From Desmodesmus armatus (lineage: Eukaryota > Chlorophyta > Chlorophyceae > Sphaeropleales > Scenedesmaceae), in NCBI GenBank assembly GCA_007449985.2, contig VIIQ02000002.1:620001-684000 (forward strand): a stretch of 64,000 nt of DNA. Direction: 5' to 3'. The notes beneath the pieces were generated by a model. The model ran no database searches. It saw only the letters and a program-made list of their open reading frames with translations, and was not told the origin of the DNA. Both the position numbers and the translations under genes were made by a program. Below are positions 1 through 10,562 of the stretch, piece by piece. Within the stretch, counting starts at the first letter, position 1. Each line of letters opens with the position of its first letter.

Positions 1-1705
1 TGCTGTGCCTGGTGCCTGGGCTGCGTGCATTGCGAGACTGGGCACATTCTGTTGACATGCATTGGGTGCTATGCATTGCTGATCCAAGACTTCCCTACGT
101 CCACATACAGTAGCCACACTCCTGACACAGTAGCCACAAACAACCCACCTGTTCCCTTCAGCCGGTGCTCCAGTGCCATCTTCTAAGCACACCTGTGATA
201 GTGATCAATTCAAGAACTCAATCGGACGGCACGAGTTATGAAGAGCCTACTGCACGCCAAAACTGATCAAGACTGACACACGTGCTGCTTCCGAAACACT
301 GTATTTGTGGAGATAGACAACGAGTCGCTTAGATAGTGGCCAATACGTCGTAAACTTGCAAGTTGCCTCTTGAAGCCTTTTCTGCAGCCGTGCACTGCAC
401 AGAACCCTTATTATGTCATGCGCGTGGCGGGAACATTTTTCCGGCCGGTGCAGCTTCCCTTTGCATCCGGTGCAGATCATATCAGGCGCTGCAAGGGAAG
501 GTCTGAGCAACCTGGCACGAACACAGCCAAATCGGCATGCAGGGTTTTTCCACTGTGCTGACCTGCAGCTGCTTTGCGTTGCTGCATTGCTGAGCGGGCC
601 TAAGCCTGGCAGACAGGCTGGCATGCAATCTACCCTTGCTGTGCTTGCTGGTCCACCATACATGACGGACTGACTCAAGGGGCAGCCGTCGCGGCTGGCG
701 CTGACTTGGGCAGCAGTGCACTTGCTCATTGAGACTGTGTCCATGCTGTTCGGTGTGTAGTTGAAACAGGCGATGCAAGACAACATCATAGCCGCACGTT
801 GATGCGATTTGCATGCTGAGTGTGGAAACACAACCAAGCCTGCTACCCAGGCATGCCACAACACCCCAGGGTCACCACAGGTGTTAGCAACACGACACAG
901 ACAAAGTACCCCTGGGGTGACCCAGCGCAGTGCCCACACACACAACTGCAACACCATGCCACCAGGCGTGCGATGATCAGCACACGACACCTTGCAACCT
1001 GTGGAACACTGTCCCAGGTTGCAGAAATGGCCATGACATGAAACGAAGGGCCGAGGCATGGGGGGAATGCATCCAGGTAAGAGACAGCACCAGCAACCAG
1101 CTGCTTCCAACCTGCTGGCAAGGCAAACATTACGCAATTGCCACGCGCCTGCAAGCGCTGCAGCACCGGATGTTGCAGTGACGCTGCTGCCAAACCCAAC
1201 AACAGTGAGCTAGTTGGGGTATGCCCAACCAACTGCAAACCCAGAACCAGACTAAGATGTCCTGGTTCACCACCCGCAACCAGGATGCTGCCTTGTGGGG
1301 CTGGTGATAGCTGGTACTGCCAGTTGCCTGCACCAGCAGCACAGGCTGAGGCATGGGTGTCAGCACACACATGTTGCACACGCCCGCACCACTGGCTGCC
1401 AGTGTTGCTTGTACGTGTGGTGGAGGGCGCTGTGCGTCGGGGCCTTCTGGCCGGCCCTGACACATTGACCAGGCCGCTCCGCGCCGCTGTCCTGCAGCGC
1501 CGGGCGCACTGGGCAAGGCAGGGTCTGCAGAGTGGTGAGCGGCCCCTGAGGGCCGCTGCAGCTGTCACAGGGAGGTGGCAGGGTGTGCTGTCGAGCACGG
1601 GGGCCATGGTGCACTGTGCTGCCGCTCTGCTGCCAGCCTGTTTGAGCGCTAGGGCAAGGGGGAAGGTGTGACTGCACTGCATGTGCCTGTACATGGATGT
1701 TTGGC
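1..1705. other. no supported gene
   Basis: Open frames of up to about 290 codons occur on both strands, but they overlap each other, are rich in Cys, His and Ala, and show no motif or splice-consistent structure. I see no gene here. The right part would hold the 3' UTR of the thioredoxin-like gene that ends at 1706 on the minus strand. Confidence 0.4.
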
Positions 1706-2528
1706 TCAGTCACTGTGCAGCCACAGGTGGTCTTCCAGCTTCTGTGGCTCCTTGCCCACCACCTCATCCACCTTCTTGCCATTCCGGTAAATGCCAAAGG
1801 TGGGGGTGTACTTGATGCTGTTGACTGTCTGCTGCATGGTCTCCACCTGAGCAACAGCATACTTGTGCTGGGAGTACTGCAGAGCATGGTACACGCAGGA
1901 CAGCACAGCAGGGGGTTCCACGCAGTGTTGGGGCAATGGCCAGCAATGCTCTGCCCGAGGATTGTGGACCTCTACTAAAGCAGGCTACGCTTGCGGACAG
2001 CAATGCACTGCGCTGCCCGTCATCCTGCAGCATTGTGTGTGTGTCCACAACAGGCACCTACACCAGCACAGCTGCTGCCTCCCAGCACAACAGCAGACTG
2101 TAAGCAGTGGAGGGGTACATAGCTGCTGAGACACACCTTTCTGCTGAGCGCAAAGAACTGTGGAAACATCTCATGGCACTTGACACACCAGGTTGTGCCA
2201 AACTCCACCACGGCAGTGCCGCCGCCCTTGCTTTCGCTGATGAAGGATGCCAGCTCGTCATCAGTGCGCAGCCCCACCATGCTGGCCGTCAGTTGCGTTG
2301 GTACCGGCACAGGTATGGGCTGAAACACACCAACAACATTGTTAGTGCTGAGGCATGTTCGAAATTTCATTTGTGATGTTGAAATGTGAAGTTCCTCCCC
2401 CCGCCTCCTTCGCAAATGCCATCCATGGCCAAACGCCAACCCAGGCTCACCTTGGGGAAGATTTTATCGTTTACTTTGGTGATCCCGGAGGGCGGTGTAA
2501 AGCTTTGAGAAAGCCAGCCTGCCTCCAT
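1706..2528 (-). CDS. thioredoxin-like protein with WCVKC active site
   Basis: Three phase-0 exons read on the minus strand: 2528-2451, 2319-2137 and 1867-1706, giving 140 residues. The middle exon carries the redox site VVEFGTTWCVKCHEMFP, a CxxC like the plant WCRKC-type thioredoxin-like proteins rather than the classical WCGPC. The last exon has the conserved cis-Pro segment YTPTFGIYRNGKKVDEVVG and ends DHLWLHSD. The expected role is dithiol/disulfide exchange, probably in the chloroplast as in plant relatives, but the target is unknown. The ATG at 2528 is a minimum start. The same frame stays open upstream (to about 2602, behind a possible acceptor) through Ala/Ser/Thr-rich sequence that looks like the end of a transit peptide, so a 5' exon is probably missing. 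A possible distal exon lies near 2930-3010. In the third exon the acceptor could sit 6 bases later, removing two residues. Confidence 0.8.
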
Positions 2529-3182
2529 GTCTTGGGGTGCTGCTGCTGATGATGATGCTTCTGTTGTTGCCGCTGCCAGTTGCAGCGTTTGAGTAACACC
2601 TATACAGAGGTCTCGAGCTACCTCGCAGAACTTCTAGCTTGGGGGTTGGTTGTGGGAGGGGGCAGCCGTGTGACAGCGATCAAGCTACAGCTGATCTGTT
2701 GGCAACGAAACAATTGCGCAGGGCCTTACAGCAGTACAAGGCTCACGATAATAGTACCGTGAACAACACAAGCGATGCGCAACCATACACCTCAGGACAT
2801 GCTCCTTCAGCAACAGTTTTTTTAAAGTTCGACAGCCCGAGGCAGTTGCTGGAACTCCCTCGGTTATGCACACGGAAGCATTTCGAGACAGCAACAAATA
2901 ATAATTCCACATCCTTGCTTGCACGCAGGTCAGGCCCGAGGGGATCCCCCAAGGCTTCAGCTGCCTCATTTTGCCAGGCTGGTCAGCGGCCACAATGTTC
3001 TCCCTGGAAAACAAGCAAGAGATGGTAGGGATAAAGAAAAAAAGGGAGATCTAGAATGGGTCACACAGCCCTACAGCAGCATGCAGACTGTGATGGCGTC
3101 GGCAAATGCACCACACATGCAGGCAACCCTTGCGCTTGGTTGTTCGGCATTTGCACACCGAGCGAGGCATTCTGTGCATGTT
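2529..3182. other. shared upstream region of two divergent genes
   Basis: Lies between the minus-strand thioredoxin-like gene and the plus-strand TPR gene. It may contain an unplaced transit-peptide exon of the former. I see no other coding sequence I can defend. Confidence 0.35.
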
Positions 3183-5610
3183 ATGCGTGCACAGGAGCAA
3201 AGCTTCAAGGAGTTTGCTCAGCGCCCTGAGAACAGGGCCTTGCTGGAGGAGCACCAGCAACAGGAGGTGTCAGCAGCGCTGCAGTTGCAGGAACAAATGC
3301 AGGAGCTTCAGCTGCAACAGCAGGTGCGACAGAACGAGCGGTCAGCATGTACAGGAAGCCTCAACCGTGCATCCAGCCACTACGTCACGTACCTATCTGT
3401 ACCTGAGTCACACCAACAGCCGTAAGATGTCCGGGGTCATGACAGCCACATACCAGAGGTGCTGATGATCGCTAGCACGCCAGCGTGGGACCCCCTACGA
3501 CCCCACCCAATCCACCTGCCCCCCTGCATCCCCCACCCAGGTGTCTGAGATGCATCCTGCTGACCAGAAGCTGCTGGCCCCCGTGATGCAGTCGCCTGTG
3601 CTGAGGCAGCTGCTGATAGCCATGTCTGGCCCTGCCAGCCAGCAGGCACCAGCCACACCAGCCAGCAGCCCACCCAGCAGCCTCGGCTGGTTGGCCAACC
3701 CCAGGGTGATGCAGCTGCTGCGTGAGGCTGCACGGGCATTGAAGAAGGGCCTGCTCACAGAGGACCAGCTGGTCAAGCTGCTGCAGCAGGAGGTCAAGGT
3801 GGGGGGCTGTGTGCTACGGCCAGGCTGGCGGCCAGCCTGACGTCGCGTACAGTGCCAGCGCATCAGTTACACAATGCATCCCAGCTTCTCTGCATACACT
3901 GAGGAAGCTGAGACTATCATGGGCAGCACATACTTAGCTAAGCTCATGTGGCTTGCCACTGGTGTGCTGAACGCTGTTTTATCTCCCAGACCCTCACGGT
4001 CAGGTTCACAATTTCGCTCCTGCTGTTGCTGCTGCTTGTATTACATGCAGGCTCAACAGGCACCTGCAGATGAGCAACCCATGGCGGCACCGCACCAAGC
4101 ACAGCTGCCCAGCACCCTTCTTGTGGAAGCATTGAACGAACATGTGGGTTGGCACCGTTGCTGCACCACAGCATTGGACCCCAACGCCTGAGTCAGGCTC
4201 AGCCTGTGTGAATGCTTCATGGCCAGACATACATGCAGCACTTGGACCTGCTGTTGCACATCAAACCATTCTGGAAAGTTTCAAGCCGCTGGTGGGGGAA
4301 GCATGGCTTTGTACTGCACTGCACTGAATCTAAACATTGGGCCGAATATGGTGTCCAACCGAGCTGGCAGCTCTGACCCACTGGGCAACTTGCCATCGAA
4401 TGGCATTCGATCCCAGTGGGAGTCCCTGTCAAACTCACTTCAGCTATGGTCCTGCTGCCATGGCATGCTGCCACATACAGTTGGTGGAGCGCCGTGCTGG
4501 CAACAGTGCCTACCAGCAGCAGGACTTCAGCACTGCTCTGCACCACTACAAAAGAGCCCTGGCGGTTGTCAACTTTGTGGTGGGCCAGAGTGCCCATGAC
4601 CAGGCAGAGGTGGACAATAACAAGGCGGCAGTACTGCTCAACATGGCGGCTGCCCACATGGGTCTCAAGGTAAGCATCACCCCCCAACACCGCTCACCAC
4701 CAAAACCAAAAAAAACGCGCACTTGTTGGCTGCACCAGTTGATGTGGGGCCTGATGTTGACAAGTCTTGGTGCTGTGCGTTGACAGATGCGTTGCAACCA
4801 GCCTGCGGCAGGTACATGTCATGATGACCATGTCGTAAGTCGTGATGTGTGTATGTTCATCCTGGCCGCTTGTGCTGCTTGTGCCCACTAGGCAGCAGAA
4901 GTAGCAGCAGATACTACTATATTAGGCAGCCTAGGCATGTTGTCAACCCGGTCACTTCTGTGAGTGCCCCTTTTTCATCATCTTCAAGGCGGGTGCTGAT
5001 GGGTTGATCGTAACAGCTTCTGCTTGTTACTGGTGCAGGAGTGGGGTGCCGCAGTGCAGTGCTGTGACGATGCCCTGCAGGTGAAGGCTGCTGAGGCAGC
5101 AGCACCCAGGGCATGGCTGCGCAGGGCCAAGGCCAATTTGGGCCGCCATGAGTATGAGGTGAGTCACACTGCAGCATAGGCGTCTCATGGGGGGGTGCTG
5201 AGTCCATGCCCACATGCTACAGCCGCTGCAAATTTGTTTCAGAGCACTACAGGTACGTGAGGGCGTTGGGCATCCATGTGATGAACCAGCTAGCCTGACG
5301 CATTTGTTGGCGGCGCTTGATGCAGCTGTAAACATGTTGTACCCAAGGTTGGCTGCTTTAGAGCCAAGCTACGTGGGCCAATATGCATGAGGTGTGTTGA
5401 CACAGAGTGTGCATCCAGCCAATCCATGTGTGTGCCCCCTGCCTGTCCTGCACCCCACAGGCTGCCCTGTCAGACCTGCAGCAGGCGGAGGTGGCTGATG
5501 CTTGGGATGAGGAGATTCCTGTCCTGAGGCGCAGAGTGCTGGCAGCGCAGCATGCAGCCAAGCAGAATGTGGACAAGCAGCTTGCCGCCAGGATGCTGGG
5601 CACCAAGTGA
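3183..5610 (+). CDS. TPR-domain co-chaperone-like protein
   Basis: Six exons join in phase 0: 3183-3323, 3541-3798, 4051-4143, 4481-4669, 5039-5158 and 5461-5610, giving 316 residues ending RMLGTK. The N-terminal half is Gln/Glu-rich and probably coiled (EEHQQQEVSAALQLQEQMQE), followed by a Pro/Ser linker and a helical segment (NPRVMQLLREAARALKKG). The C-terminal half is a TPR array. The first repeat reads LVERRAGNSAYQQQDFSTAL, then comes a helix with the NNKAAVLLNMAAAHMGL pattern, a repeat with WLRRAKANLGRHEYE, and a last helix pair. This order is typical of the TPR cassette of FKBP-, AIP- and UNC45-like co-chaperones that bind Hsp90/Hsp70 C-termini, although no isomerase domain is present. 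The start ATG at 3183 is the first in-frame Met of the first well-supported exon; an earlier start cannot be excluded. The exact family was not identified. Confidence 0.7.
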
Positions 5611-5913
5611 CCGCTGCTGGGACCAAGACAGACATGATTGAGACGGCGCCGCGCCGCTGTTCTGGCAGAACAGTGCACTACAGCCACCAGCATAGTAATT
5701 CAGCCTCTCTGGCAGAGAGGCACCAGATTGTCGATGTCCAACAATCCACAGAGCCTTGCGCCAATGCAGCACGGATCTTTGGGAACTGAGTGATGTTACA
5801 AAATGTACAAGGTGTACTCACGGCGGACCCTGCCGAAACCTCGAAGCCTCAGTACAGTCAGGATGCTGCTGCTATTCACTACAGCAGTTTAGTACATGAC
5901 TGCCAGCAGCCTC

Positions 5914-7818
5914 TCACTGCTTGGCAGATTCACAGCTGACAAGGTGCAACCCTGACAACAACTGCTCGTACCACACCTCTATCGCTGTCAGCCTGTGTTG
6001 AGACCCTGCTGGTGCATTGGCTGTCCCCGAGCACTTCAATGAGGCTGGGTAGGTTTGGCCCGGCTTGGAGTCCACATAGATTGGTTTTGGGCTGGACCTG
6101 AGACATGAAGCAGACGCAGGACAAGCAAGCAATGCACTTCACCAGATGTGTCCAAGCTTATCGGTAGTAGTGTTGTTGACAGAGTCACAGTGGCACATTA
6201 CGCTAGAGGGTGCGCATATGCAAGTAAGGTGGGCAACTGCACTGCTGCCTCATGAGCAATGCACAAGCCTCTAGGTGCACAGCATACATGTCGCCATCAG
6301 GTATATACAAGCCTGGCAGGCTTGTAACCCTGCAGGCTGCAGTGCTGAGCAACAACCATCGATGCATGGGTGTCTTCACAAGCACACTGTGACTGCCACT
6401 CACTCTGAACCACAGTGCACCGCAAATCCCGCTATCCGGGCAGTGTTGTCTTTTTCAGTGCCTGGGACGCGCCGCCAGTCGACCGCTGCTACTGCCGTGC
6501 CAGCTGGGCATATGACTGCAACATGACAGCAGCAACACACGCATGTGCTGGCTCAGCCTCACCAAAATATCACTTGGGTTTAGAAAGAAGATCGCTTACA
6601 TCATGGCCGATACACCTGCCTGATACCATCCTACTGTGCCAGCAGTGTAACAAAGGTGTAGCCGCGGATGCACGAGAGGCCTGCTGTGAGGCCTATGGGT
6701 CGTAACACTCCCCCCCACCTAATGTGACGGCTCCTGACGGTCACTGCCTCTCTGGGCCCATCATCAGTTGCCTTGTGGGGCACAACTCCCACGTTAATCG
6801 GTTCACTTCGGAGGGACTACGCTTCGTTAAGGTTTTTCTGGGGCGCCACTCCCAGGAATCAAATCGAGGACCTTTTCATGCAAAGTCGGCACTCTTGCCG
6901 ACTGCACTACTGTCAGTCCGCTACCAGTGTTAGGATCCACCCTCCTGAGAAGGGGAAGTTGAAAAGATCAATGTCCTTGAAGCGAACCGGATTATGTATC
7001 TCCAGCACACCGCCTACCTACCAACAGTCCAGGGGCCACAGGTAACGGTCCCTTAGGAAGGGCCACCTGAAGGTGCCCCTGTGAGTGACTGTTGGATCAA
7101 AGGACAAGGTAGTTCTGTCAGAGCCGATGATAGACGATTATAGACGACGGGATTAGTTGGTCAGTCGATTGACTGACTGACTGGAGACGTTCATGGATTG
7201 TGAGTATGTTCATGGCTCTGCATGGCCAGCCATGTGCATGGCATGGCCATAACTTCCGTAGACGATATATTAAACGTATAAGAGACGATTGATAATCGAT
7301 AGGCAAGGGATATGGGTCGTAACAAGCAGACTGGCGCCCTTCTGCGGCCATCATTTGCTGTCATCATGTGCGAGCCCCTGGTGCGTGGGTTGCAGTGCGT
7401 ACTTGCCATCAATGCTTGATGAACATCAACAGCAACCCCTGGCAGGGGTTCATGGCACGACCGCCACTTGTGACCCACCTTTGACAGGCTGCACGAGGTT
7501 GGCCACTTCAGGCGGCAGGTTTCCAAACACCATGGTGTCTGGCAGGCTGCCTGTTTCATACTCAACCTGTATCCGGCTAGAGCTGCAGACCACTCTCAGG
7601 GCATTCAGTGTGGGCTCAGCAAAGCCGCCTAAGTGTGACATGTAGGCATCAAAGCCTGTGATGTAGCCTCCGTCGCATGTGACTGTGCGCCGTGCTCCTT
7701 CATGGAAGCCCATTGGGTTTGGTTGCACACCGTATGGGCTGAGCGCTTGGGTGGTTATCGGGGCGCCTGTCAGCAGCAATGCAGCAGCACATAGCCCAAC
7801 ACACTCGGGCACACATTC
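5914..7818 (-). CDS. probable secreted VMO-I/jacalin-like protein (partial model)
   Basis: Two coding blocks are clear. The 5' block (about 7818-7483) begins with a hydrophobic stretch (GLCAAALLLTGAPI) fit for a signal peptide. It continues with CDGGYITGFDAYMSHLGG and TLNALRVVCSS, then a donor GTGGGT after the codon for Lys. The 3' block (about 6104-5914) has KCSGTANAPAG and RLTAIEVWYEQLLSGLHLVS and ends in a TGA stop. The repeated pattern of Gly, a short beta strand, Leu-x-x-Leu/Ile-x-Val and Cys resembles the vitelline-membrane-outer-layer I/jacalin-like beta-prism fold; this is a resemblance, not an identification. The two blocks do not join in phase, so at least one exon between them is missing. 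The start is unresolved: the nearest ATG upstream is in another frame and the signal frame has only a GTG. The long intron holds a SINE-like element. Confidence 0.45.
6846..6935 (-). repeat. tRNA-derived SINE-like element (pol III A and B boxes)
   Basis: On the minus strand the A-box-like TAGTGCAGTCGG (6909-6898) matches the TRGYNNARNNGG consensus at every position. The B-box-like GATTTGATTCC (6865-6855) matches GGTTCGANTCC at 9 of 11 positions, and 32 bases separate the two. The acceptor and anticodon arms of a normal tRNA cannot be folded, so this is not a functional tRNA. It is best read as the head of a tRNA-derived short interspersed element or a decayed tRNA. The limits given are approximate and no target-site duplication was found by eye. 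Confidence 0.4.
7100..7320. other. AT-rich segment with short inverted repeat
   Basis: This stretch is clearly richer in A and T than its surroundings. It carries repeated TAGACGA words and a perfect 7-bp inverted repeat GTCAGTC/GACTGAC (7160-7166 and 7171-7177, 4-base loop). It adjoins the SINE-like element and may be the body or tail of the same insertion, but that is a guess. Confidence 0.3.
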
Positions 7819-8117
7819 CACGGAATGGCCATCTCACACCAACTGCCAACTGTATTGCTCAATAGCCTCATGCGTGCTGCAGACCTGTGTATCCTAGGGA
7901 TATCATGAACATGGAGTGATGCAAGTCCGCTACCACCCTGCCCACATGCACCCACCTGCAGCGAGGGTTGCTCCCCATGCAAGTGCTACTGCCAGCATCC
8001 AGTGCTGCTGCACTGCCAACAGCCCAAACATCCCGACTACTGTAGCTGCTCAATCCCGAACAACAGGTAACCTATTCGAGTAAGTAAATATAGTGAACTA
8101 CTGAACAGCCCTGTGAT

Positions 8118-10562
8118 ATGGAAAATGCCTGCCAGCACCGCTCAGCGGCGCTGAGCAGCAGATCAAATCTGCAACCGCTGAGACAGCAAACCCTGGAAGG
8201 ACGCTTCGTGAAGTGGATCGATGCTACAAGTCTCTTCAGGTATAATTTCTTGTCTACATCAGGTCTACATGGTTCTTTTCTGATCTGTCGTGTTCATTCT
8301 TTCTTGTTACCTCTTTGGTACTGCTGTTTGACTGCCAACAGTACTGCCAGTGGTACAGGTTTACATGAGGGCCCTTCCGCCAAGCAAGTCAGCAGTGGTT
8401 GCTCAGTTGGTGCAGCTATGCAGCCAGCCCAGCATCCAACGCAGCCAGGATGACATATGGTGAGCACACGCAACATGAGTCAGGTGCTGTCATGAACCAT
8501 GCAGTCTTAGGAGTGGGCTGCTGCTACTAGCTGTGAATGATCTTGGGGTGTATGTGCAAAAGTATTGGCTGACTGTCTGACTGTTGCACCCTTGGCTGCA
8601 GGTTCATCCGTGACAGACTGCATGAGTGCAGCAGCTTCTTCAAGCTGTGGCCGTCCCACCTGCAGCAGCTGCTGTGCAGGCTTGTGCAGGCACGGCAGTG
8701 GGTGCAGCATGAGGTGCTGGCAGCTGCAGGCAGCAAGCCTGAGGAGCTGTGCTTCATAGTGGAGGGCCAGGTGAATCATAAACAGATCACCAACACAATC
8801 CTGACTGCCGTGTTGAGGGAAAATGTTTGTATCCACCAGAACTGTTTGCACCAGGCTTGTCACACCGCTGTGCAGGCTGCATCTGGCTGCATTGAGTTGT
8901 ATGCAGCGTGTAATTATGTACCTTGTACTCTCTGCTCAACAACGCGACACCTCGACGCAGCTGCAGGCTAGTGACCACCATCCGTGGGGTCAGCCAGGGG
9001 AGCTTGCTTGAGGGGTGCAGCTGGCTGATTGCTACAGCGTGCTTCCAAAGCGGCAGTGTCTGCATGCACGTATTGAAGCCTTGTTGTGGTTTGTGGTTGC
9101 ATGCAGGCGGCCGTGGCGGTGCGTTCAGCACCAGGCAGTAGCCTGCTCAAGGATGTGGCCACTCTGCATGCAGGGGATACCTTTGGAGAGAGCTGCCTGC
9201 TGGTGGGTGGGGCTTGGCTGCTGAAACAACGGCAGTGTTAGGCGCTTGCACCTAATTCCAAAATCGCGCCACACCATGCCACATCTTGCCTTCTGCCACC
9301 AAACAAGGCACTGTGCGCCACACTCCGCGCCTGGTGGGCATAGTTACATGGTTGACAGGGGCAGTTTGAAAAGCACAGAGGATGCTTGCATGCACATTGA
9401 GCTGACCTTTCGCTGCGTTCTGCAGGGCAAACTGCGGCATCCAGCTTTTGTGGTAGTGCGCAGCGCCGTGTTGGTCGGGCTGACAGTGAATGCACAAGCA
9501 CTGGCTGCCGCTTTGCCGGGTGTACTAAAGCAGGTATGCAGTATGCAGTGCCTGCAGTTTTGCCTGTACATGGCAGGACACATCCCGTGCCACCGGCCAA
9601 CATGCAACTGAGTGCATCAGTCCTGGGGATCAGCCTCAGCCACCAGTGCCAGCTGGGCAAAGGTTGCCAGCAGGCATACACTGTCATCACTGCAGCAGGC
9701 AACCAGCAGGCACCAAGTGCTTCTCAGTAAGGATGCTCATTGTACTAACTCTTTCCGCACTGCGCACTGCTTCAGTTCTCACGCACTAGGGTGTGAGCAC
9801 ATGCGTATGAGCGTGCTGGCAAACATACTGAGCATCCATGGTCCTCAGCACGTGCTGACAGCAGCACCACTAACAAGGTGCGCCAGCAATGGCTAAGGGA
9901 CCTTCAAGGCTATGATCCACTGCCGCTCCTTCACCACCCCTGTTGCCCTGCATTTCTGACATCCACCATCCAACCAATCTGCCATCTCGCCGCAGGCACG
10001 TGTTGCAGGCGCACCTAGCACAACGAGCCAGGCGTTGGCTGCCGGCCAGCTGCACCCCGCTGAGCAGCATGACACAGTCAGTGTGGACCGCCTGTACCAG
10101 CTGATAGGGGAGCCCCGGGGCGCTGTCAATGCGAAGCTGCAGCCGCATACTGCTGACCAGGTCAAGCGCCTGCACAGCAGGCAGCTGCAGGAGGCTGCTG
10201 CAGCAGAGGCAGCAACAGTGGGCACCTGGCAGCAGCTGCCTCACCAGCGCATGTCAGCAGCGCCCAGCAGTGTCCAGCCAGAGACTCGACAGTCACATGT
10301 GGGGCAGTGTGCAGCATTGTTGCCAGGAAAAGTGCAGGATGAAGAAGTGAGCGATGCAGATGGCATGCGCAATAGCACAGGTGGCAGCAGCAGTGCAGTA
10401 CAAGGTGGCAATGAGCAGCAGCAACGGGCCTCAGAGTCAGCGGAAGAGCTTTCGCAGCAACAGCAGCAGCAGCAAGTTCAACGGAGCCCGCTCATGCATC
10501 ACGCTGCAATCATGCACTTTGCTGCCTTGCGAGCGGCAGCTGTAGGCCAGCCTGGCAGCTGA
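8118..10562 (+). CDS. cyclic-nucleotide-binding domain protein
   Basis: Five exons fit in phase: 8118-8239, 8602-8770, 9107-9202, 9426-9533 and 9996-10562, giving 353 residues. Residues about 40-165 form one CNBD (CRP/PKA-R fold). Landmarks are LHECSSFFKLWPSHLQQLL, then EELCFIVEGQV and LHAGDTFGESCLL (the phosphate-binding cassette with its FGE core), then a strand with FVVVRSAVLVGLTV. The cassette continues FGESCLLGKLRHPAF, lacking the canonical R-T/S-A, so cAMP or cGMP affinity is uncertain. The C-terminal about 190 residues are Gln/Ser/Ala-rich with a poly-Gln run and no visible domain. There is no kinase, channel or GEF domain and no membrane helix, so this looks like a stand-alone sensor or adaptor. 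A TGTAA poly(A) signal lies about 190 bases past the stop (10754-10758). Confidence 0.75.

Noticed and set aside
843..1694. 283-codon minus-strand frame near the left end
   Set aside because: Competes with plus-strand frames of similar length and shows no protein-like features beyond being open.
6846..6935. Functional tRNA gene
   Set aside because: The A- and B-box signals are present but the acceptor, anticodon and T stems do not pair.
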